Origin: JAUXFK01 sp034189035
Lineage (GTDB): Bacteria > Desulfobacterota > UBA8473
Assembly: GCA_034189035.1 (NCBI GenBank)
Contig: JAXHVA010000003.1
Span: 35,361 to 99,360 of the forward strand
Length of the DNA: 64,000 bases
Reading direction: 5' to 3'
Under the pieces are notes generated by a model. That model did not search any database, was not told the DNA's origin, and was given only the letters and a program-made list of their open reading frames with translations. Shown here in pieces: positions 44,013 through 53,402 of this stretch; the first letter of the stretch is position 1, and every line of letters begins with the position of its first letter. Both the position numbers and the translations under genes were made by a program.

Positions 44013-45152
44013 CTATTTCATTATTGACAGGAATATACCTGCTGCTACTGCAGAGCCAATAACACCAGACACATTGGCCCCTAATGCATGCATCAACAAG
44101 TAGTTTTTTGGATTTGCCTCCTGGCCTAATATGTGTGATACTCGTGCTGCCATAGGTACTGCGGAGACACCTGCCGATCCTATCAGTGGATTTATCTTTT
44201 CCTTTGAAAAAAGATTCATTAATTTCGCCAACAGTATCCCACTGGCTGTTCCTGTCCCAAATGCAACAATCCCAAGTAGCAGTATATAAAGGGTTTTTAA
44301 CTTGAGAAAGACTTCAGCATTCATAGTTGCCCCAATACATAACATTAGAAATATCGTAACAATGTTCATCAACTCATTTTGTGAGGCGTCTGCCAGTCTT
44401 TTTACTACGCCGCTTTCTCGAAACAGGTTGCCTAGCATTAGCATCCCTATGAGTGGGGCGGCCAGTGGGACAAAGAGTAAGATCACGATAAGCCCGATCA
44501 AAGGGAATATAATCTTTTCGATTTTTGAAACTGGACGCAGCTGTTTCATCACTATCTTTCTTTCAGCTTCTGTTGTAAGTGCCCTCATTATCGGAGGTTG
44601 GATGATAGCGACCATGGCCATATATGAATATGCTGTAATTGCGGTTATCCCCAAAAGGTGAGGCGCCAGCATTGCTGTTGTGTAGATGGTTGTTGGTCCG
44701 TCTGCACCGCCAATAATGCCAATAGAACAGGCCTCCGATAGATCAAATCCAGCTAGAACCGCTCCCCAAAATGCGAGGTATATCCCGATTTGGGCAGCAG
44801 CCCCAAAGAGTAATGTCCTGGGATTTGCTATAAGAGGACCAAAGTCTGTCATAGCTCCGATCCCTAAAAAGATCAGCGGAGGCAGTAAATTCCAGATATA
44901 GAGGCCATAATGGAAAAAAACGCCTAGAATCCCTGAGCCTTGGACGTCCTGTGTAAAAGCCATTATGCGGGTAAGAGGCAAGTTTGCGAATATGATACCA
45001 AAGCCTATAGGCAGTAATTCATAGGGTTCCATTTCCTTTGCAATTGCCAGATAGATGAATGCAAAACCAATGCAAATCATTATAATTTCACCGATACCGA
45101 TATTATAAAACCCTGTTTTTGTTAATATTGAGTAGAAACTGATATCAGACAT
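44013..45152 (-). CDS. oadB: Sodium-pumping decarboxylase beta subunit (OadB family)
   Basis: This 379-residue polytopic membrane protein matches the beta subunits of oxaloacetate, methylmalonyl-CoA and glutaconyl-CoA decarboxylases. It has GADGPTTIYTT (with the Na+-site aspartate), LLPPLIFLGIGAMTDFGPLI, GLIVILLFVPLAAPLIGMLMLGN and VSAVPMAARVSH. It couples decarboxylation of a carboxybiotin carrier to Na+ export. Biotin carrier and carboxyltransferase (alpha) genes are not in the window, but a small gamma-like gene lies 81 bases upstream. The substrate therefore cannot be named. Confidence 0.93.
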   Translation of the reverse strand: MSDISFYSILTKTGFYNIGIGEIIMICIGFAFIYLAIAKEMEPYELLPIGFGIIFANLPLTRIMAFTQDVQGSGILGVFFHYGLYIWNLLPPLIFLGIGAMTDFGPLIANPRTLLFGAAAQIGIYLAFWGAVLAGFDLSEACSIGIIGGADGPTTIYTTAMLAPHLLGITAITAYSYMAMVAIIQPPIMRALTTEAERKIVMKQLRPVSKIEKIIFPLIGLIVILLFVPLAAPLIGMLMLGNLFRESGVVKRLADASQNELMNIVTIFLMLCIGATMNAEVFLKLKTLYILLLGIVAFGTGTASGILLAKLMNLFSKEKINPLIGSAGVSAVPMAARVSHILGQEANPKNYLLMHALGANVSGVIGSAVAAGIFLSIMK

Positions 45153-45233
45153 TTATAATCACCTCATTTAGTATGAAAGTTCAGATTTAAAATATAATTG
45201 CCATTGCCAATTTTTTGAAAGAACAGGTAAGAG

Positions 45234-45371
45234 TCATTTTGTTGTTTTAGATGGGAGCTTTTGAGAAATGATTCCAAATAACTTGATAAATAACATTAAA
45301 ATACCCAGAATAGTAAAGACACCTAAAATACCGAACATTGTTATTTTACATCCCAGTAGCCAAGCAGTCAT
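45234..45371 (-). CDS. oadG: Small OadG-like gamma subunit of the sodium-pump decarboxylase
   Basis: A 45-residue open frame precedes oadB on the same strand. It encodes a short N-terminal stretch, one long hydrophobic helix (ITMFGILGVFTILGILMLF), then IKLFGIISQKLPSKTTK. This topology and the helix followed by IKL-are those of decarboxylase gamma chains, which anchor the complex. AAAGGA lies 8 bases before the ATG. The C-terminal extension that binds zinc in larger OadG proteins is absent. The assignment rests on position and topology. Confidence 0.65.
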   Translation of the reverse strand: MTAWLLGCKITMFGILGVFTILGILMLFIKLFGIISQKLPSKTTK

Positions 45372-45758
45372 TCAATTGTCCTTTCTTAATTAAATATCCA
45401 CCCATAAAAGGCTTTTTCCCCAATCTTTATGTAAGGCTCAAATATATGGACGATAGCACTTTGCCCATACATTTTCGAATAACAAAAAGAAGATAGGCAA
45501 TGCACTCTAGATCCATTAGTCCTTATTTTAGCGACAAATTTTACTTTATATTATATATAAATGTCAACAATTTTGAACTGAAAAAAAACAGAAAACACTT
45601 GTTAAAAGATTTGTCTCGTGTCAAAATAAAATCAAAAGTCCCTCTCATGACTCTATGCTTAAAAACACGTTGACAAGGTCAATTTGTTATATATAATGAT
45701 TAACTTTTAACTGTTATAATATGATTTTTTACTTTGATTTATAAGAGGATAAGGAGTA
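45372..45758. promoter_or_regulatory. Divergent region between oadG and rnc
   Basis: This AT-rich spacer contains the rnc promoter on the plus strand. On the minus strand, TTCAAA, a 16-base spacer and TATAAT (around 45560-45585) could drive oadG-oadB. No gene is seen. Confidence 0.35.
45670..45697 (+). promoter_or_regulatory. Promoter of rnc
   Basis: A perfect TTGACA at 45670-45675 and a perfect TATAAT at 45692-45697 are separated by 16 bases, about 55 bases before the transcript's start codon. Confidence 0.7.
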
Positions 45759-46475
45759 ATGGACAAGGCTAGGATTAAGAAACTCAAGAAATTTCAAAGC
45801 GCATTTTCTTATAAGTTCAGGGATTTAAATCTTCTAAACCATGCATTTACTCATAGGTCTTATGTAAACGAGAAAAAAGATGAGTCAATACAGGATAACG
45901 AACGATTGGAGTTGTTAGGAGATGCTGTGCTCGATGTAGTGATTACTCATTTGTTAATGGCCAGATTTCCTCAATATACAGAGGGAGACCTTTCTAAGGC
46001 TAGAGCTTCAATAGTAAATGAACAGAGGCTTTCTGCTGTTGCAAAAGAAATGAGACTTGGTGATTACCTTCTTTTGAGTAAAGGAGAGGAACAGACGAAT
46101 GGGCGAGAAAAAGATTCTATACTGGCAGCAACTTTTGAGGCAATTGTCGCATCTATGTACCTTGATCGAGGATTCAAGAAAGTATTCAGAGTAATAGAAA
46201 GAAAATTCTCAAGGATTTTATCGGAAGAGGATAAGGATTTTTACAAGGATTTTAAGACCCGGCTTCAGGAATATTCGCAGAGAATATTAAAAAAAACCCC
46301 CCAATATATACATACAGGGGAATCTGGTCCTGATCACGACAAGACATTTCATGTTGATATCTCAATAAAGGGAATTATTTTGGGAAAAGGTTCGGGCAAA
46401 AGCAAGAAGGGTGCAGAGCAAGAAGCTGCAAAGGAAGCATTGGAAGCACTTGTAAAGGCTGAAAAGATGAAATAA
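45759..46475 (+). CDS. rnc: Ribonuclease III
   Basis: This 238-residue double-strand-specific endonuclease processes rRNA and structured mRNAs. The signature NERLELLGDAVL is at residues 47-58 with the catalytic Glu and Asp. A second acidic cluster lies in LAATFEAIVASMYLD, and a C-terminal double-stranded RNA-binding domain begins near residue 165 (DFKTRLQEYSQ) and ends with GSGKSKKGAEQEAAKEAL. AAGGAG precedes the ATG. It heads the rnc - radical SAM - era - der cluster. Confidence 0.96.
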   Translation: MDKARIKKLKKFQSAFSYKFRDLNLLNHAFTHRSYVNEKKDESIQDNERLELLGDAVLDVVITHLLMARFPQYTEGDLSKARASIVNEQRLSAVAKEMRLGDYLLLSKGEEQTNGREKDSILAATFEAIVASMYLDRGFKKVFRVIERKFSRILSEEDKDFYKDFKTRLQEYSQRILKKTPQYIHTGESGPDHDKTFHVDISIKGIILGKGSGKSKKGAEQEAAKEALEALVKAEKMK

Positions 46476-46480
46476 GCAAT

Positions 46481-47569
46481 ATGCAAGAACCAAAAAGAGA
46501 TGAAAGCAGTATACGCCACTTTATTATCCCCATCTTTGTACCCCATATGGGATGCCCTCATAGATGCGTTTTTTGTAACCAGAGGAGGGTAACCGGTTTA
46601 TCCGGTTCTTCAGTAACCCAGGATCTTCTTGAGGATACAGTAAAGCTCTATTTGCAAACCAAGCCGAACAAGGAGAGTTTAAAAACTCAGATCGCCTTTT
46701 ATGGAGGTAGCTTTACAGGAATAGAAATAAACATTCAGGAGTTTTTACTGTGCAGTGGATACCGTTTTATTAAAGATGGGAGAGTAGATTCAATGAGGAT
46801 TTCAACACGTCCAGACTGTATTGATCCTGAGATTGTATCTTTTTTAGAGGCATATAGAGTCGAGACTATTGAACTTGGAGTTCAGTCCATGGTGGATAGG
46901 GTATTGATACAATCCAACAGAGGGCATACTGCTTACGATACATTGAAGGCTGTAGAGACCATTTCAAAGAAGCAATTAGAGCTAGGGCTTCAAATTATGC
47001 CTGGTTTGCCAGGAGATACTCCTGAATTTATACTCAATACTGTAGATAAAGTTATCGAGATGAAACCGGACTTTGTTCGTATCTATCCTACTGTCGTTAT
47101 ACGAGACACCCCGCTTGAGGAGCTTTATTTAAAAGGGAGTTTTAAACCAATGACAATGGATGAGACAATTGATATCTGTAAAGAGGCCCTTCTTCGATTT
47201 AGAAAAGTGGATATCCCGGTAGCGAGAGTGGGGTTACAACCGACCCCTGAGTTAGAAAAGAAAGACGCCGTTATTGCAGGTCCAAGCCATCCATCTTTTC
47301 GCCAGCTTGTAGAGTCTGCTATATTCTTTGAGATGGCCGAAAGACTCATAGAAAAATGCCCGACACTCGATAAAAAGCCGACTTTTAATGTCAATCCAAA
47401 GGAGTACTCTTTTTTTTGTGGTCAAAAGAACAGAAATGTTGCTAAACTCAAAGAAAGATATAAATTAAAAGAGATAGATGTGATTTCTGAGATGAGAGTG
47501 AATAAAGGGGCGCTTGAACTATTAACAGGGAATACTATTTACAATATTGACTCTAAGGAGCTTCTTTAA
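46481..47569 (+). CDS. Radical SAM protein of the Elp3-like (COG1243-type) group
   Basis: This 362-residue protein has the [4Fe-4S] motif C-x3-C-x2-C at Cys25, Cys29 and Cys32 (GCPHRCVFC). The segment FYGGSFTGIE lies near residue 75 and ELGVQSMVD around 140. The Elp3-like LQIMPGLPGDT follows. The C-terminal acetyltransferase domain of true Elp3 is missing. A role in tRNA or other RNA modification is plausible but unproven. It lies between rnc and era, five bases after rnc. Confidence 0.83.
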   Translation: MQEPKRDESSIRHFIIPIFVPHMGCPHRCVFCNQRRVTGLSGSSVTQDLLEDTVKLYLQTKPNKESLKTQIAFYGGSFTGIEINIQEFLLCSGYRFIKDGRVDSMRISTRPDCIDPEIVSFLEAYRVETIELGVQSMVDRVLIQSNRGHTAYDTLKAVETISKKQLELGLQIMPGLPGDTPEFILNTVDKVIEMKPDFVRIYPTVVIRDTPLEELYLKGSFKPMTMDETIDICKEALLRFRKVDIPVARVGLQPTPELEKKDAVIAGPSHPSFRQLVESAIFFEMAERLIEKCPTLDKKPTFNVNPKEYSFFCGQKNRNVAKLKERYKLKEIDVISEMRVNKGALELLTGNTIYNIDSKELL

Positions 47570-47626
47570 AAGATCCTGAAACAAAAAAAGAGGTCAATAG
47601 TTTAACATTTTGGAAAAGGGGAAACT

Positions 47627-48535
47627 TTGGAATATATTAGAGGGAGAGATAAGTTTAAATCCGGCTTCATTTCAATAATCGGCAAGACAAATGTGGGGAA
47701 GTCTACCTTATTAAACAGGATTCTTAGGCAGAAGATTACAATTATCTCTGCGAAACCACAGACTACCCGAAACAGGATCCTGGGAATAAAAAATACTTCC
47801 CATGCCCAGATGATCTTCCTTGACACTCCGGGAATCCATAGAGCAAAGTCCAAACTGAACAGGTACATGGTGAAAGAGGCAACAAAGACATACAGCCAGG
47901 TAGATATGATCTTACTTATGGTTGAGGTAAACAGCTCTATTGGTGATACAGATAGATTTGTTATTAAAACTTTAAGAGAGGTTAATGTGCCGATCGTTTT
48001 AACAATCAATAAGATCGATTTGTTCAACAAGGGTTCTATACTCGTTACAATAGATGCATTCAGAAAATTATACGATTTTGAGGAAATCATCCCAATTTCT
48101 GCACTAAAAGGATCAGGGGTTGATCCTTTATTGGTGGAGATAGAGCGGTTGCTCCCATTTGGACCCAGGTATTTTCCTGAAGAGATGATTACAGATATGT
48201 CAGAGCGCTTTATCGTTGCAGAGATAATAAGGGAAAAAGTCTTTCGTCTTACCTCTTATGAGATACCTTATTCAGTAGCGGTTGTTATAGATGATTTTAA
48301 AGAAAAAGAGGATATAAATACAGTCGTTATACGGGCCACTATCCATGTGGAGCAGCCATCCCAAAAGGGTATACTCATAGGAAAGAGAGGGAGTATGCTC
48401 AAGGAGATAGGCAGGATGGCCAGAATTGATGTTGAAGACATTTTGGGTACAAAGGTATACTTAGAGCTTTGGGTTAAGGTAGAAAAGGGCTGGAGTAAAG
48501 ACACCAAGGCATTGAGGAGATTAGGTTATCGATAA
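47627..48535 (+). CDS. era: GTPase Era
   Basis: This 302-residue GTPase assists 16S rRNA maturation and 30S assembly. G1 reads GKTNVGKS where G-R-P-NVGKS is more usual. The other motifs are QTTRNRILG (G2), DTPG (G3), NKID (G4) and the SA-KG loop (G5). The C-terminal KH domain carries QKGILIGKRGSMLKEIG. A TTG start with AAAAGGGG just upstream gives the normal length. Its company with rnc is the usual one. Confidence 0.95.
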   Translation: MEYIRGRDKFKSGFISIIGKTNVGKSTLLNRILRQKITIISAKPQTTRNRILGIKNTSHAQMIFLDTPGIHRAKSKLNRYMVKEATKTYSQVDMILLMVEVNSSIGDTDRFVIKTLREVNVPIVLTINKIDLFNKGSILVTIDAFRKLYDFEEIIPISALKGSGVDPLLVEIERLLPFGPRYFPEEMITDMSERFIVAEIIREKVFRLTSYEIPYSVAVVIDDFKEKEDINTVVIRATIHVEQPSQKGILIGKRGSMLKEIGRMARIDVEDILGTKVYLELWVKVEKGWSKDTKALRRLGYR

Positions 48536-48623
48536 ACCGATTTTTGGTAACATTTTAGCCTTTTGATAAGCCGTTTCTATGGCAATCAAATTGTAAACCG
48601 TATAAAATCGCATCTTTTTCTTT

Positions 48624-48710
48624 TCTCTTTCTTAACGCCATAGAGACGCTCAGACAGTAATCCAATAAAATTTGATCGTCATCGAAGCTTACTGATAGCT
48701 AAAATACATA
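48624..48710 (-). repeat. Dispersed intergenic repeat, family 1, copy B
   Basis: On the minus strand this reads TTTTAGCTATC, AAGCTTCGATGACGATC, AAATTTTATT, then AGCGTCTCTATGGCG, parallel to copy A at 17600-17716. It occupies the spacer between era and der. Confidence 0.45.
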
Positions 48711-48724
48711 TTTTTGAAGGAAAC

Positions 48725-50056
48725 ATGAAACCTGTAATTGCGATAGTAGGAAGACCCAATGTAGGCAAATCGACCCTGTTCAATCGAATTGCAAGGAAAA
48801 GAAAGGCGATTGTAGGCAACGAGCCAGGGATAACCAGGGATAGAAATTTTGCTGAAGTAAAGTGGGATGAAAGGATTTTTTTACTCATTGATACTGGTGG
48901 GTTTGAACCTGATATTAAGAATGATATTGATCTTGGTATCTTAAAACAGGTTCAGTTGGCGATACAAGAGGCTGACTCAATTATTTTTCTGGCCGATGCT
49001 AAAGAGGGGCTGACACCCTCTGACATAGAGATGGTAAATACCTTAAGAGGAGTAGACAAACCTGTATTTCATGTTGTAAATAAGATCGATGGCCCGAAGC
49101 ATGATGAGAAGATATATGATTTTTACCGATTGGGTGTAGAAAACCTCTATCCAATTTCAGCACAGCATGGCATAGGTATAGGTGATCTTCTGGATAGCGT
49201 AATTACAGTTCTTCCTCATTCTAAACAGGATGAATACAATGAAAGTACAATAAAGGTAGCAGTTTTAGGCAGGCCGAATGCAGGGAAATCTTCCCTAGTA
49301 AACCGTATCTTGGGTAACGAAAGGGTTGTGGTTAGCGAGAAGCCAGGCACTACCAGAGATGCTATTGATAGTCCTATTGAAATCAATGGGACAGAGTATA
49401 TTTTTATTGATACAGCAGGTATAAGAAGGAAAGGGAGGATATCGCGCGAATTGGAAAGGTATAGCGTTGTTGAAGGATTAAAGAGTCTGGATAGATGTAA
49501 TGTTGCCCTGATTTTGATAGATGCAGAACAAGGGATAAAAGAACAGGATGCAAGGATAGCCGGGTTGGCACATGAAAAGGCGAGAGCGAGCATTGTAGTA
49601 GTGAATAAATGGGATTTGATAGAAAAGGATACCCACACTGCCGGCAGGTATGTAGAAGATATCAGAGAGAACCTTAAATTCATGAGATATGCCCCTATTA
49701 TATTCATATCTGCTCTCACAGGCCAGAGGGTAACAAAGATCATAGAAATGATAGACAATGTATCAGAGCAATACAGCACCAGGATAGTGACATCTGATCT
49801 GAACAGGGTATTTGAAAAGATCATCCATTCCCATTCTCCACCGTTCTATCATAATAGGCAACTGAAACTGTATTATATTACCCAGGTTTCAATACGGCCT
49901 CCTACATTCGTTATCTTTGTCAATTACCCGGAAGCTATTCATTTCTCTTATGAAAGGTATATTGTAAATAAACTACGAGAATATTTAGGATTCGATCGTA
50001 TCCCTATCAAGGTTATTTTTAGGGAGAGGAATAGGAAGAAAAATGGAAAGAGATAG
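48725..50056 (+). CDS. der: GTPase Der (EngA)
   Basis: This 443-residue protein has two consecutive GTPase domains. The first has GRPNVGKS near residue 9 and the second has GRPNAGKS near residue 180. Each is followed by its DTGG or DTAG and NKID or NKWD motifs. A C-terminal KH-like domain follows. It is needed for 50S subunit assembly. The stop overlaps the next gene by 14 bases. Confidence 0.96.
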   Translation: MKPVIAIVGRPNVGKSTLFNRIARKRKAIVGNEPGITRDRNFAEVKWDERIFLLIDTGGFEPDIKNDIDLGILKQVQLAIQEADSIIFLADAKEGLTPSDIEMVNTLRGVDKPVFHVVNKIDGPKHDEKIYDFYRLGVENLYPISAQHGIGIGDLLDSVITVLPHSKQDEYNESTIKVAVLGRPNAGKSSLVNRILGNERVVVSEKPGTTRDAIDSPIEINGTEYIFIDTAGIRRKGRISRELERYSVVEGLKSLDRCNVALILIDAEQGIKEQDARIAGLAHEKARASIVVVNKWDLIEKDTHTAGRYVEDIRENLKFMRYAPIIFISALTGQRVTKIIEMIDNVSEQYSTRIVTSDLNRVFEKIIHSHSPPFYHNRQLKLYYITQVSIRPPTFVIFVNYPEAIHFSYERYIVNKLREYLGFDRIPIKVIFRERNRKKNGKR

Positions 50057-50477
50057 GATTGTTATTGCAGTAGGGGCTGTAATTGAAGATGAACAGGGAA
50101 AGATACTCCTTGTTAAGCATGTCACACAAAGAGGTGGATTCTGGCAAGGGAAATGGATATGTCCTGGGGGGAAACTGAATCTTGGTGAGCGTATAGAGGA
50201 TGGGGTAAAAAGAGAAGTAAGGGAAGAGACCCATCTGGACATCGAGTTGCAAACCCCTATAGAACCTTTTGAAAGAATTGAGAAGAAAGAAGGTCGAGTT
50301 GAGCTCCATGTGATCTATATCGATTATGTGGCTAAACTGATTGGTGGAAAGCTTATGCCTGATGACGATGTGGGAGAGGTGTTATGGGTTCAAAAGGAAG
50401 GCTTATCGATGATATGGGATGATCTACATGAAGATACAAGAAAGCTTTTAGTCCTTTCAGGGATCTTGGATTCATAA
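50043..50477 (+). CDS. Nudix hydrolase
   Basis: This 144-residue protein carries a Nudix box of the form G-x5-E-x7-REVREE (GGKLNLGERIEDGVKREVREET). It would hydrolyse a nucleoside diphosphate linked to another moiety. The substrate is not evident, but the GGFWQGKWICPGGKL lead is typical of ADP-ribose or 8-oxo-dGTP type enzymes. It overlaps der by 14 bases and starts within it, so it is translationally coupled. Confidence 0.88.
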   Translation: MERDRIVIAVGAVIEDEQGKILLVKHVTQRGGFWQGKWICPGGKLNLGERIEDGVKREVREETHLDIELQTPIEPFERIEKKEGRVELHVIYIDYVAKLIGGKLMPDDDVGEVLWVQKEGLSMIWDDLHEDTRKLLVLSGILDS

Positions 50478-50520
50478 TCCTGTTCTGTTTTATTTTGCAT
50501 GTATAACCTCAAACCGAGAG

Positions 50521-50542
50521 AGTTGTCAATTAATTGACAACT
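50521..50542. promoter_or_regulatory. 22-bp perfect palindrome
   Basis: AGTTGTCAATT is directly followed by its reverse complement AATTGACAACT, with no spacer. It includes TTGTCAA / TTGACAA, so it could be a dimeric repressor operator over a -35 element. It lies 43 bases after the Nudix stop. Confidence 0.6.
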
Positions 50543-50687
50543 TATGTCAGTAATACTTTCCTATATGGGAGGATTTTTGCCTACCACCCTCCCTCCTCTT
50601 ACAAAGGATATTGGATATCTTTTTTAAATAAGAAGTTGAGATCAAAAACTCGAATATTTGAGGATGCTCAACTTGTCCTTGATTAAT

Positions 50688-50751
50688 CGAGTATCTTAGA
50701 AGTCCTTTTTCATGTTGACAAAAAAGGACTTCTCCTTTTCAAAAATACTCG
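50688..50751 (+). terminator. Nested hairpin with 13-bp core stem
   Basis: AGAAGTCCTTTTT (50698-50710) pairs perfectly with 50721-50733, and outer arms CGAGTAT (50688-50694) and ATACTCG (50745-50751) add seven more pairs. A CTCCTTTTC tail follows the core stem. It may end the rnc-der-Nudix transcript. Confidence 0.55.
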
Positions 50752-51238
50752 ATACTCGCCCTCTATCATCCCTGAACATAGACTATTTGGCACATAAATT
50801 GCTCATTATTTTAATGAGTTATGATGATATTTAATGAAATTTTTCACAGATTAAAACGTAGTTGACCAGATGAGTTTTTAACAGTATACGTCCTCACAGA
50901 ATCCAGTCCAAGGACGAACAATGCGAAACAGAAATCTAAACATCACAGTAGAACACTTCAAAACTTCCCCCTTCGGGCTCAATACGATGAAATCGTAGGA
51001 ACTCCTATTGAAATTTCCTGCGTAACTAAGGGAGAGGATTAATTTAAAGAAAACTTTTGATGGTCAAAAAAAGAATTTTCTATTTAGGAAATAGCCCGGC
51101 AGTTGCCGTTATTTTAAATTCAGTTATTGAAAAATTAAATCGTGAAACAATGCCAAGATACACATTAAGAAATAGTTTTCTGGTATGAATCTTATTGAGA
51201 AAAAAGTCAGTAGGGAGTTTTAAATCAAGGAGGAAAAT

Positions 51239-53344
51239 TTGGAAAGCTTTAAACTAAAAAGAAGGATACTTTTAATACAATTAGTATTGCTTTTATTTAT
51301 CCCGTTTTTTTTGGGTATAGTCTTGAATTATTTGGTCCAGCGGATGACACCATATCAATTGAAGTGGATGTTTATCTGCTATTCTTGGGAGGCGTTAGTC
51401 TTTTCATGGGTATTGGTGCTCCCTTATATTTGGGCCAAGCCTATCGAAGATTTTTTCTTGGATGTAAGGCAAGCGAAACAAGTGAAGGAAAGAGAGATTT
51501 TAAGAATCCAGAGGCAGACCTTTAATTATCCTCTTAAGGTAGTGTTACTTGTTGTCATACTTTGTGTATTTGCATATACACTGGGAGGAATACAACTCGT
51601 CTACTTCGCTAATCTCAATATAGTAGGGGTTATTAATGGAATTTTGATTGGGATCATTGTATCTATAGTATATGGACTTTTCTGTTTCTTTTCTAGTGAA
51701 AGGACATTACAACCGGTAGGTGAGCTAATATCTTCGATGACCCTAAAAAGAGAGGGGATAAAAAAAGTAGGCTTTTCTAAGAAAGTGATCACAATGTGTT
51801 TGCTGATTGCGTTTCTTCCCCTGCTTGGGGTTTCTACTGTGATTTTGAACAAGACCTTGGTTGCCATAGAATGGCAGGTTAAAGAGAGAGGGTTGGACAG
51901 ACTTAGGATGATTGCTAAATTACTTGATGATGAAAAAAACAAAAAAAGGATTGTGGAATTAGCCAATGAAGCCGTTTTCAGTGATGGAGGATATTCATTT
52001 ATCATAGATGATGCAGGAAAACTCATATTTCACTCTCAAAAAGAGATGCCTTTAGATGGGACTATAGAAGAAGAGATGTTTCCTCCTGAGTTGATAGAGA
52101 ATATATTCAATAGAAAAACTGGGACATTTACAGATTTGGTTACAGGAAGATTAATGGCATATACACCTTCTCAGGATGGGAAATCAATCTTTGTATCAGT
52201 GTTTTCTATGAGTGGTCAGTATGATAAGATGAAAGAAATTGGCATTAATATCCTTATTGTTACTGCTATTGTTGTTGTATTGGTAATATTATTATCATTA
52301 AACTTCTCTAGAAACATAGTTAAGCTGGTTAACAAGATCGTATCTGTTTTAAAGGATATGGCTATTGGCAAAGGGGACTTGACCCAGAGGATAAGTGTCA
52401 ACTCGAACGATGAACTCGGAGAACTTTCAAATTTGTTTGATACCTTCCTCAAGAAGTTCTATGAGATTGTTGAGAGAGTAGCTAATGTCGGCAACCAGGT
52501 AGCCATATCTGCAAAGGAGTCATACAGTACCTTTGATGAGATAGCAAAGGATGTAAAGGCCCAATCCAATCAGACAATAGAGATATCTACTTCTATTGAA
52601 GAGATGTCGGCTACAGTAAAGGAAGTGGCCAAAAATGCAAGTGATGCTGCTGAGAGTTCCAAGACGGCTGCACTAGTTGCAAAAGAGGGTAAAGATGTAG
52701 TGTATCAAACCGTGCAGGGGATGCAGGGGATTGCAAAAACAGTACAAAAATTGACTTCTGGTATCAGCGCTTTAGGACAAAAGGCAGATGAAATCGGCGA
52801 AATAATCGAAGTAGTAGAAGACATTGCGGATCAGACCAATCTGCTTGCATTGAATGCGGCCATTGAGGCAGCCAGGGCAGGAGAGCATGGTAGAGGGTTT
52901 TCTGTAGTCGCTGACGAGGTTCGCAAACTGGCAGAAAGAACAACCGCTGCAACTAAAGAAGTGGCATCTGCTATTAAAGCAATACAGGATCGAACAAAAG
53001 ATGCGATTAGATCAATGGGAGAAGGGAATAAAGAAGTGGAAATAGGGGTGGAGTTGGCCAACCAATCAGGAGAAGCACTCAATAGAATAATAGGAGATAC
53101 AAGGAGAATATACGATATGGTAGCTCAGATAGCCACGGCTGCTGAAGAACAGTCAGTTGCGACTGAGCAGATATCGATTCATGTGGAAAGTATAACTTCA
53201 ATAATCGGCAAGACAAACAGTAGTATTGTGGAGTCAGCCAGCTCAGCTTCGGAGCTTGCGAACATGGCAGAGAGCCTTCAAGTATTGGTAGACCAGTTTA
53301 GACTTCATAATGTTCTAGAAGAAGATGGTATGATCGTTATATAA
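51239..53344 (+). CDS. Methyl-accepting chemotaxis protein 1
   Basis: This 701-residue transducer has several hydrophobic N-terminal segments (residues 8-165, about four). A sensor domain follows between residues 190 and 330, with GGYSFIIDDAGKLIFHSQKE, like a Cache fold. Then come another transmembrane segment near 340 and a HAMP domain (MAIGKGDLTQRISVNSNDELGEL). The long coiled-coil signalling domain has its tip at IEVVEDIADQTNLLALNAAIEAARAG. The start is TTG with AAGGAGG. The ligand is unknown. It is a paralog of the next gene. Confidence 0.92.
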   Translation: MESFKLKRRILLIQLVLLLFIPFFLGIVLNYLVQRMTPYQLKWMFICYSWEALVFSWVLVLPYIWAKPIEDFFLDVRQAKQVKEREILRIQRQTFNYPLKVVLLVVILCVFAYTLGGIQLVYFANLNIVGVINGILIGIIVSIVYGLFCFFSSERTLQPVGELISSMTLKREGIKKVGFSKKVITMCLLIAFLPLLGVSTVILNKTLVAIEWQVKERGLDRLRMIAKLLDDEKNKKRIVELANEAVFSDGGYSFIIDDAGKLIFHSQKEMPLDGTIEEEMFPPELIENIFNRKTGTFTDLVTGRLMAYTPSQDGKSIFVSVFSMSGQYDKMKEIGINILIVTAIVVVLVILLSLNFSRNIVKLVNKIVSVLKDMAIGKGDLTQRISVNSNDELGELSNLFDTFLKKFYEIVERVANVGNQVAISAKESYSTFDEIAKDVKAQSNQTIEISTSIEEMSATVKEVAKNASDAAESSKTAALVAKEGKDVVYQTVQGMQGIAKTVQKLTSGISALGQKADEIGEIIEVVEDIADQTNLLALNAAIEAARAGEHGRGFSVVADEVRKLAERTTAATKEVASAIKAIQDRTKDAIRSMGEGNKEVEIGVELANQSGEALNRIIGDTRRIYDMVAQIATAAEEQSVATEQISIHVESITSIIGKTNSSIVESASSASELANMAESLQVLVDQFRLHNVLEEDGMIVI

Positions 53345-53402
53345 TGGAGAACCACTTATTATACATGAATATGATAGAAAGTACGAAGAATAGAGGAAGA
53401 CT

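Larger units (their letters stand above)
50478..51238. other. 760-base non-coding region upstream of the chemoreceptors
   Basis: This region has no gene. It holds a 22-bp perfect palindrome (50521-50542), a nested hairpin (50688-50751) and a TCCCCCTTCGGGCTC stretch near 50970 recalling repeat family 2. AAGGAGG at its end is the ribosome-binding site of the first chemoreceptor. Confidence 0.5.

Noticed and set aside
45580..45625. TTGACA on the minus strand upstream of oadG as a promoter
   Set aside because: No -10 element lies at a proper distance from that hexamer. A weaker TTCAAA with TATAAT is the better candidate.
48541..48724. Cyclic-di-GMP (GEMM) riboswitch in the era-der spacer
   Set aside because: Only a few short words matched. 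The conserved core is absent, and the same sequence recurs as repeat family 1 in front of unrelated genes.
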